Shown here: positions 56,944 to 64,000 of the stretch, one piece after another
Layout: each line of letters starts with the position of its first letter
Numbering within the stretch: position 1 is the first letter of the stretch
NCBI GenBank assembly: GCA_013176395.1
Contig: JABMLP010000007.1
Coordinates: 1,116,001-1,180,000 of the forward strand
DNA length: 64,000 bases
Reading direction: 5' to 3'
Source: Venturia oleaginea
Lineage: Eukaryota > Ascomycota > Dothideomycetes > Venturiales > Venturiaceae
Made by a program: the position numbers and the translations under genes
Notes under the pieces: generated by a model
Database searches by the model: none
The model's input: only the letters and a program-made list of their open reading frames with translations
Told to the model about the DNA's origin: nothing

Positions 56944-58082
56944 GTCTTTAATTAATTTATACAGAGTTGATTTGGTAATAGAAGGTCTGGACGTTTAGAT
57001 ACAACGGTTTTGTCATGTTGTAGTAGATACATTGTGTAACGGCATGGCATGGTGGCCATCTTTGTCACATAACAACGTGTCGCAGCCACACTGTGGCGAG
57101 AGGAACATCAACTCGTGCGCCCCGTAGTCACTTACTCTCTATCTGATATTCTCTCATCACACTGAGTAAATGGAATCTTAGTTCATTCCGTCTGGTTCAA
57201 TGCTCGCCGTGACACATTGAATATCCAAACAACATATTCAACCAAGAACAATTTCAACATGGTAAATACCTGCATCGGAGATTATTGTCACGTTGAAAAG
57301 AAACCACCGACCACGATGCTGCACATATAGTAGGCAGATAAAGTCCAACCACGACGACACAACGCCACAGCACAACTGATTTACGCCTGTTAAATAGCCA
57401 TATCGAAGAAAGGTCTAATTTCACAACTGATAATCCCCCATCTGACAATGCAAAGGAGGGACATGACACGAATTTCATAGCATCAACAGATAAAAGGCAA
57501 TTCTCACAATTATCTCGATTCATCCAAAAGACCACCAACAACGTACGAATACACATATCCTATCTAGAAAGAAGAAAAGGAAGGAAGCCACAGCGAAGCC
57601 TGGGCATCAACAGGCAGAATCTCCCACCAATGCACCTGCCAATATCAAACACAGCCCGGCTCTCCCTTCCCCCATCCATAGACCTCAAGACAAAAGGAAA
57701 ACAAGAGCAGACAAACGACATTCTTCCATTGCATTCCATTCCATGCGCCATTTCCAGTATTGACGCCGTGGTATCATGCATGCCATCCAAGAGAGTACCC
57801 CATAGAACAAATAAAAAGAATCCCTCGCCATGTTCAAATGAAAAAAGAAGAGAAAACAAAACTGGCGCAAAAATAAAAAAACGCAGTATGGAGCAATAGG
57901 GGAATTGTGTCGCCTTGCTAGTATAAATGATGATGCATTGCTGAATCGACATATGAAAAAGAAAAACAACACGGCTTCGCTCGCTCCGCTGGAGCTGGTT
58001 GATAATGTGTGTAATGTGTACGATGCAGCATGCGTAGAATCGGCTCGAAGTCGAAGCCGGGTAACGCGAAATCCAAGAATGA
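56944..58082. other. Intergenic, 3-prime side of MSS4
   Basis: No supported gene. A 201-codon minus-strand frame (57560-58165) overlaps the MSS4 end out of frame and is rich in hydrophobic low-complexity sequence, typical of an A/T-rich 3-prime region. A short CATTCCATTCC tract lies near 57734-57744. Confidence 0.5.
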
Positions 58083-61041
58083 TCAGACAGTGACCTGCCC
58101 AAGTGGCGGTAGAGGCAAGGCTTTGTCGACATCAACCTTATCAGATCGAGAACGTGGTCTATCATTCAGACTCGATTCCTTGGAATCTTTGGGAGGTGTC
58201 CGAGGTGGTGTGCTCGGCAACATTTTATCCCTTTCCAGATCCTTCATCTCCACTCTTGTCCCATCCATCTGACTATGTCTGTATCTTCGATGGCTACGAA
58301 TCGACGAAGCAGGAGACTCTGCCCTGTCTCTTCCTGTTCGATTGCGACTGGTGCTCCTTCTTGATGGACTTGCCATGGGTGACTCACGACTCCTCTCACT
58401 GCCTCGGCTCCCGCGCCCGGTGCTTGAGCTTTCCCCGACCTCTTCAAGTATAGGTAATATGAATCCTCCGTCGGTCGACCGTTCAAGACTTGAACTCCGC
58501 ATCGTGCCTAACGATCTATCAGGTGCCTTCCCTTCACTATTGTTGAGATCGTCCCTACTCTTCTCAGCTTGTTTCTCAGCCTTCAGCATAACCTTTTCTG
58601 TAGGACTTCGGACCAGCTCGCCTCTTTCTCTATCTAGACTGTGGCTCGTATGACCTTCACCGGCAGGGTGGGCTAGGTCTATCGGGGACATCACCTTGTC
58701 AGCCTTCTCTTGTAACGCGAGTTCGATGGATTTGGTGATACCGCTGATGAAACGGACAAACCGATCGCCATATCGTTCCGGAGGTATAGGAGAGATTTGC
58801 GACTCAACATTGCTTATGCCTTTGAAGAAATGTTCAACGCGTTTGATCATGCCATACTGTGTTGGATTACAGTTAATGCTGGTTCTTACCAAGATGCCCA
58901 TGTACTTACATGTGTGAGGCAGTCAATGATGCCCAGATAGTAGATGACTTCCCCAGGAGTGTCATCCTCATGAGAAGCCCGAAAGCCACCATCATCCTGG
59001 TAAAAATAGTGGTCCTTCTTCGCGTCGGCCTCATCAATCTCTTCTGGCATTTTGAGCCCCTGGAGGCTCATCGGAACGGGCTTCTCATTTCTCAACGTAT
59101 GCCGCAGCTCTTTGGCCTTTCTTGCCGTCTCCAACTTTGACGGTGTTCGGGTGAGAACGGGTTGGATGGCATTTTCGTCGTCTTTGTCTCCTCCTGGTTG
59201 GAAGACCTGCAAAGTCTTCTCTCGAAGCTGTTCCTCATTACCCTTTGCAAGTTCGTGGATGCCAACGAGAAGAGAGTAATCCATTATTTTCATTCGTTGT
59301 AGCAGCTTCACGTCTCGTTCCATTTGTTCAATGAATAGGTGCTTTTTCGTTGGACCAAGTTCAAGGTGATTTTCCTGTTTTAGCCAATTGAGATCCTTCA
59401 TCACAGCTCGTGGATTATGCTCCAGATTCTCTTCTTTGAACATTCGTCCAATCGTGGAGCCTTTCAAATCGAATGTCTTGTGTATATCCCTGTGAGGTGG
59501 GAAGAGGTTGTTCATCACTACGAAGTGAATTTTGCGTCCAAAGGGTATCTTGACACGATGCAGGCCATAGAATTGTGACAGCAGAGTGTTCGGATTGTTT
59601 GTGACGTGGTTGTAATAATCCTTGAGCATCTTCCGGAGCACCTTGTGCTCAGCATGATGGATCGTTTTGATGATATAGCGATAGTCGCGCGAAAAATAGA
59701 AAAAGCTCCCGCTCTTCCCTGGGGAGCCAAGTTCTGAAAGGATGTATTTGCTTGTGAGTGACATTAGGTAGTCGGCTGGATCAATCTTGAATTGGTTGCG
59801 GAGATGTCGAAAGACCCACGGAGCGTAATCCTTGAACTTGAAGTCGTACTTGGCCGAGGGTGTCAATTCAGCGCCCATCCTGTCACATGTTAGTACCCTG
59901 ACGAAGAAGAACAGGGTGTCCCAACTCACACGTCGAAGGAAAATTTGTGCTTCATGTCAAAGTCGGCGTCCGTCAACTCCCTGTCCATTTTTGCATTTGT
60001 CCTCGAGACAGTAAATCGAATGCCCGTCAACATATTATAGGCCATGACATAATTGGCATGATGCTGATCGACTTTCGTTCCAACCAATACTCGGTCCTCC
60101 TCTTCCTCCTCCTTCCTTTTTCGCCGACTCATTCTTTTCTGTCGTACTTGTTCAGCATATTGTGCCGCTTCAAGATCTTGAGATACCTCGTCTAAATGGA
60201 CGTCGGAATTGAGGGAGCGCGTGACTCGGCGTACGAGGGTTACCGAAGCTCGTCGCCTTGTGGGAGTATTCGTATTTGGGGAGAAGCGGCCTGATGCGGA
60301 AATTACCTCACTGTCAAGGCCGCTGCCAGCTGTATCTCTAGATAATCGTGAGGACGACCCTCGTGGGACTTCTAATGTGTGACGATGCTGCAGCCTAGGT
60401 GGTTGTTGAGGCGCAACAACCTGCGACGGTTGATTCGAAAAGGTTGGAGGTGCTGAGGTTCGCTGGGGCTGATTGGGAACTCGCAAAGATCCATCAGTAG
60501 CACGAGAATCGGGTGCTCGGTCAGCTGCGGTGGCTCTTTCCGGCTCTGTATAGATGGATGTCCCGTTCAAAACCGTCTGTTCTCGTGGGATCGTATCTTG
60601 TGATTGCCTCGAGCTGTTCACTGCACCATTGTCTGATCTCGAACTACTTTGTTTGCCGCGGTCGGATCTCGCACCCTCTTGCAAAGCCCCATTGTATTCC
60701 AATTTCACGCGGGTCGAAAAGAATCCCTCCTCTTCCTCTACGGATACCGCGTCTGCAAAGTATCCGTCGTCGCGAACAGCAAGTCTTGCAGGATCTTCTA
60801 ATTGCGAATGCCTGCTGTTTCTTTTCCGATATCCTATTGAATCCTCTGACGTCCGGTGACCGTTGGTGAGGTGGGACATGCCGTCAGAGATGCCATTGGA
60901 TAAATTTCCGTTTGTCTTGCCGTCTTCGTCTCTGCGCCCTGTGCAGTGGATGGTCTTTCTCTCGTAGGAGGAGCGCTTTGTGGTAGGGCCAGCGGTGTTT
61001 ACAGGGCGAGGGAAAGAGTCCTCAGCCAAGACAGAGGGCAT
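58083..61041 (-). CDS. MSS4: Phosphatidylinositol-4-phosphate 5-kinase
   Basis: Three exons, 61041-59930, 59879-58910 and 58856-58083, give 951 residues. The enzyme makes PI(4,5)P2 at the plasma membrane, needed for actin organisation and cell-wall signalling; fission yeast its3 is the orthologue. The first 300 residues are disordered and Ser/Arg-rich. The kinase starts near HANYVMAYNMLTGIRFTVSR and shows MGAELTPSAKYDFKFKDYAP, the ATP site SGSFFYFSRDYRYIIKTIHH (Lys), DLKGSTIGR, MKIMDYSLLVGIHE (catalytic Asp), and GEVIYYLGIIDCLTH joined to YGMIKRVEHFFKG, with the IID metal site and the substrate loop. The C-terminal 200 residues are again low-complexity with many Arg-Ser pairs. Length and layout are normal for filamentous fungi. 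Confidence 0.95.
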
Positions 61042-62493
61042 CTCGAGGACGTGCAGCTAGCATGTGAATGCGAGACCATGTGTACTGTACCGGTAGTCAA
61101 GAATCAATGAGGTCGAGATGGCGGTCGTGGTCGTGGTCGTATTGTGGTGGTATTATCGTGTCTTCTCCTTTAGAATGGTGTTGGTGGTTGGTGGTGGATG
61201 CGGTGGATAGTTTAATCAATCGGGCAAAGCATGCTTCCGACCCGCGTGAACTGGTTTGACTTGGCGAAATGTAGATGCTGTGCTCACACGTCTGTTATAG
61301 GATTGAAGAGGTATATCCGACGTGTATTGAGTGTTGGTATGTATGAGAAAAACAGGAATAGAAACATCCGAGTCAAAAGCCAGGGAGCGTATCAAACAGC
61401 CACAGCGCCCGTCAAGCCAAAATGACATTGGCAAGGCATGGCCCATCGACCCAACAACGCAGCCGCACCGTAATTACACCACATCAATCCTAGCCGAGTA
61501 GATCCTCAGCCACGACGACAATCACCTCCATCTTCCAAATCTATATTCTTGGTAACCTGAAGGCCCAGGGCTTGAACAATGTAATACCGCGAGCAGACTA
61601 ACGTAGTATGCTGCGGGAAAGAATAGGAGAGCACTTGATCTGCACAATCACACCTCCTTGGATCTGCGCAGCTTACGAGTATTATGCAAAAGGAAAACCC
61701 TGCACCTTTGAGAAGCTTTTACCGAAATTATTGAACTTGTTCGAAAGGTAGCGAATCATTGCTGTGCTGAGATATGCAGCAGGAGGACTCTGGAGTCTGC
61801 CGAAATCAAGGACACAAATCGACCTTCGTCAAGTCTATATATGATACACACAGACTATGACCTCGAACGCTCTAGGGTGTGTTCGTGAACTCGATTTCAA
61901 TGTGATTGGAAGAGGTTTTTTTTGGCTGAAATGGTCGAATACAGGGTTGAGTTCGCAATTTAAATGTTGATATAGGATTTTTCAATTCGTTTGAAAAGAT
62001 TCAAAACTGAATGCGTTAAAAATTCCGACTAATTAGCGAAGAGAACACTCGTTACTGACTGCATTCGTCTTAACTCTCATTGCAGGAAACCTCTCGAAAG
62101 CCCCTCCGTCTAGGGCCTCGATATGAAGAGCGTCGCAAGAACTCATCCATGACCCAGACATGGAAAAATCAAGTAGAGATATAACATGTAATATTTAGAC
62201 ACACGGCGCCACGCTAGGCCCCAAGCTGCGCATCTACGCCGTGTCAATCATCAAAACACATAGAGAGTAAATTCAAAGACTCCGCAGAACGCCTTCCACC
62301 CGATAATCATTTGTGCACGGTTACCAACCAAATACCGTGGCTCCCATCACCAGTGAGGATATCTTCTTGACCACCGCCATCCGTCAAAGAACCTTGACGC
62401 CACACCGCCCCAACGGACAACATAAATACAACAGATCATAGCCGCATGTATAAACATCCGGAACTGAGAAAGGAAAACCAACGTTGAGACCTT
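61042..62493. other. Long intergenic stretch between histone H1 and MSS4
   Basis: About 1.45 kb with no supported frame. The left part is the MSS4 upstream region, with a TGGTCG microsatellite near 61121-61138 and GGTGGT repeats near 61180-61200. The right part is the H1 3-prime flank. Confidence 0.5.
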
Positions 62494-63684
62494 CTAAGCC
62501 TTCTTTGGGGTTGCCTTCTTTGGCGTAGCGGCCTTCTTCTTGGGTGTGGCCTTCTTGGCTGCGACTTTCTTGGCTGCTGGCTTCGGTTGAGGGGCAGTTG
62601 ATTTCGTTACTCTGCCACTCTTTGTCTTGCCAAGAACTACTGCTGGCTTCTCAACGACAGCAGAAGCAACTCGAGGCTTGCTGGCATTGGCCTTAGGTTT
62701 AGATGCAGCAGGCTTAGATGCAGCAGGCTTTGCCTCGGGTGCGGCGGCTGCGACGGTCTTCTTTGGTCTGCCAGGAGATTTCTTTGGTGCTGCGGCTTTC
62801 TTTGCAGCTGCAGTAATCTTCTTTGGTGTGGCGGCCTTCTGCGAAATGGTTAGCAAGGAAGTCATGGTGACAATGAAGAGTGAGAAGCTTACCTTCTCGG
62901 CGGCCTTTGGCTTAGCTGCGGCAGCAGCTGGCTTGGCTGGTGCGGCAACCTTTGCTGCTGGTTTCTTGAGCTTTACTGGACCAGAAGCACCTGTAACGAC
63001 GATGTTAATTTAGGCTGGACATCAGAAGACGGGCGTCATAGATCATAACAACGGACGCGTCGAAATGGAGCATGGTAGCAGTGAGTGAGAAGAGATATCA
63101 GACATACCCTTTGGTCGCTCGAAGACACCGTTCTCCTCACCAGATTTGAGAGCCTTGGAGATGTGATTGGTGAAGGAGGCATCAGAGGTGGAACCGAGGT
63201 TGTTGTTTGCTTGAATGTATTTCTTGATGGCTTGACGACTGTAATGGGTGTTAGTTTGGACGTGAAATTCAAGTGGGGTGAGCGACGACGACGACGAGCT
63301 GCTCTCGGAGGTCAAACGTACCTGCTACCATTTCTCTCTTTCAACTGTGATGGAGAAATACAAGTTAGTAAAAGAGTCATTACTGAAAAGCAGTCGCGAC
63401 ACGGTTGCGCGGTTCAGTCGTCGGTCGCATGGTCAGAGAAGATTGCGACCGACGACGACATACGTGATGCGCCGGAGGAAGGCAACTTACGTTCACAATA
63501 GCTTCCTTGACCATATCTGTGTCAGAGAGTTAGCAAGTACTCCAAGAATCCATCGCAAGCAGGCCGAAGCCTACGCGACGATGTGGTGGACAGATTGACA
63601 GCACATACCTTGGTAAGAAGCATGTTGAGGCCCTGCGGCGGCGGCGGCTTTCGCCTTGGGTGCTGCTGTCTTCTTTGGAGGCAT
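62494..63684 (-). CDS. Linker histone H1
   Basis: Six short exons in phase: 63684-63609, 63516-63491, 63344-63322, 63238-63108, 62990-62893 and 62838-62494, giving 232 residues. The N terminus is Ala/Lys/Pro-rich (PPKKTAAPKAKAAAAA). The winged-helix core covers about residues 20-90: HASYQDMVKEAIVN, LKERNGSSRQAIKKYIQAN, SFTNHISKALKSGEENG, then ASGPVKLKK. The tail holds AKP/APKK repeats, an AT-hook-like SPGRPKKT, and ends in three ATPKK-type repeats. It binds linker DNA at the nucleosome. Five introns within the core make this a fragmented gene for so small a protein, a common pattern for filamentous-fungal H1. Confidence 0.95.
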
Positions 63685-64000
63685 CTTGACTTGTGATGGG
63701 AATAGATAGAAAGTGTGAGACTGTAGCTTCAGATTGAACTATTGGAAGGTATGGAAATATGGTGGTGGTGGAGAGGGAAAGCTTTTGGTGACAGAGAAGG
63801 TGGGCGCGCGTGGGAGGAGCTTCCTAACAAATAGCCTCGACCTCGATCTGCTGGCCTTGTCGTTTCCTAACGGTGCAGGGGTGCTTGATGTAATACAGCT
63901 TTTAGGTTTAGCGCGGAAATTGGGGATGCTGAGTTTTGGAAATCGTATTCATATATAAACCCTTTCCCTGCTCATTGAAATCCCTCCAGTATTGAAGTTC
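63685..64000. promoter_or_regulatory. Upstream region of histone H1
   Basis: 316 bases to the window edge with no supported gene; contains a GGTGGTGG repeat near 63761. No specific histone promoter element was identified. Confidence 0.4.

Noticed and set aside
57560..58165. 201-codon hydrophobic minus-strand frame
   Set aside because: Overlaps the MSS4 end in another frame and lies mostly in A/T-rich 3-prime sequence.
1..64000. CRISPR arrays, bacterial-type operons, tRNA or rRNA genes, biosynthetic gene cluster
   Set aside because: None seen: no spaced direct repeats, no tRNA-like T-arm motifs with matching stems, and no polyketide or peptide synthase frames.

Overview
The window is nuclear DNA of a filamentous ascomycete (Pezizomycotina). 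The signs are short GT-AG introns of about 45-100 bases in most genes, a White Collar-1 type photoreceptor, a fungal PTH11-like seven-helix receptor, a PB1-CBS protein, a Fot1/pogo-type transposon remnant and a fungal LTR. A leotiomycete is my guess for the class, but the sequence does not prove it. No rRNA, tRNA, CRISPR array or clear secondary-metabolite cluster was seen.

Layout. 1-12.8 kb is gene-poor and partly decayed: the start of a sugar-transporter gene running off the left edge (frameshifted), a fast-evolving nuclear-type protein, a PTH11-like receptor and a broken copy of the peroxisomal multifunctional beta-oxidation gene. 12.8-23 kb is a dense housekeeping block: quinolinate phosphoribosyltransferase (NAD synthesis), NOP56 (box C/D snoRNP), CCT6 (chaperonin) and a large GH47 alpha-mannosidase. 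23-25.8 kb has a degenerate reading frame and a Ras-family GTPase. 27-40 kb holds wc-1, mitochondrial ribosomal protein uS2m, a YMC-type mitochondrial carrier, TAN1 (tRNA acetylation), a degenerate aminoglycoside-phosphotransferase-like protein and a frameshifted unknown gene. 40.8-50.1 kb holds SPT7 (SAGA), a VanZ-like membrane protein and importin KAP121/PSE1. 50.3-51.3 kb is a nested repeat: a long foldback element with a solo-LTR-like sequence in its loop. 51.8-55 kb has a CBS-PB1 protein and ribosomal protein eS26. 55.8-56.9 kb is an internally deleted pogo-type transposon. The right end carries PIP5-kinase MSS4 and linker histone H1.

Most recognised genes serve growth functions (ribosome and snoRNP biogenesis, protein folding, nuclear import, chromatin, phosphoinositide and Ras signalling). 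They are not one pathway. Several are arranged head to head over short shared upstream regions (NOP56/CCT6, wc-1/uS2m, SPT7/VanZ, CBS-PB1/eS26).

The most notable observations are four separate single-base frame breaks in otherwise well-preserved genes (sugar transporter, TAN1, CBS-PB1 protein, unknown gene at 39.4-39.9 kb), the FOX2-type pseudogene that still keeps intron borders, the nested foldback/LTR just upstream of KAP121, and the pogo deletion derivative. I found no convincing new multi-gene system. Exon borders were read by eye from splice sites and reading phase.
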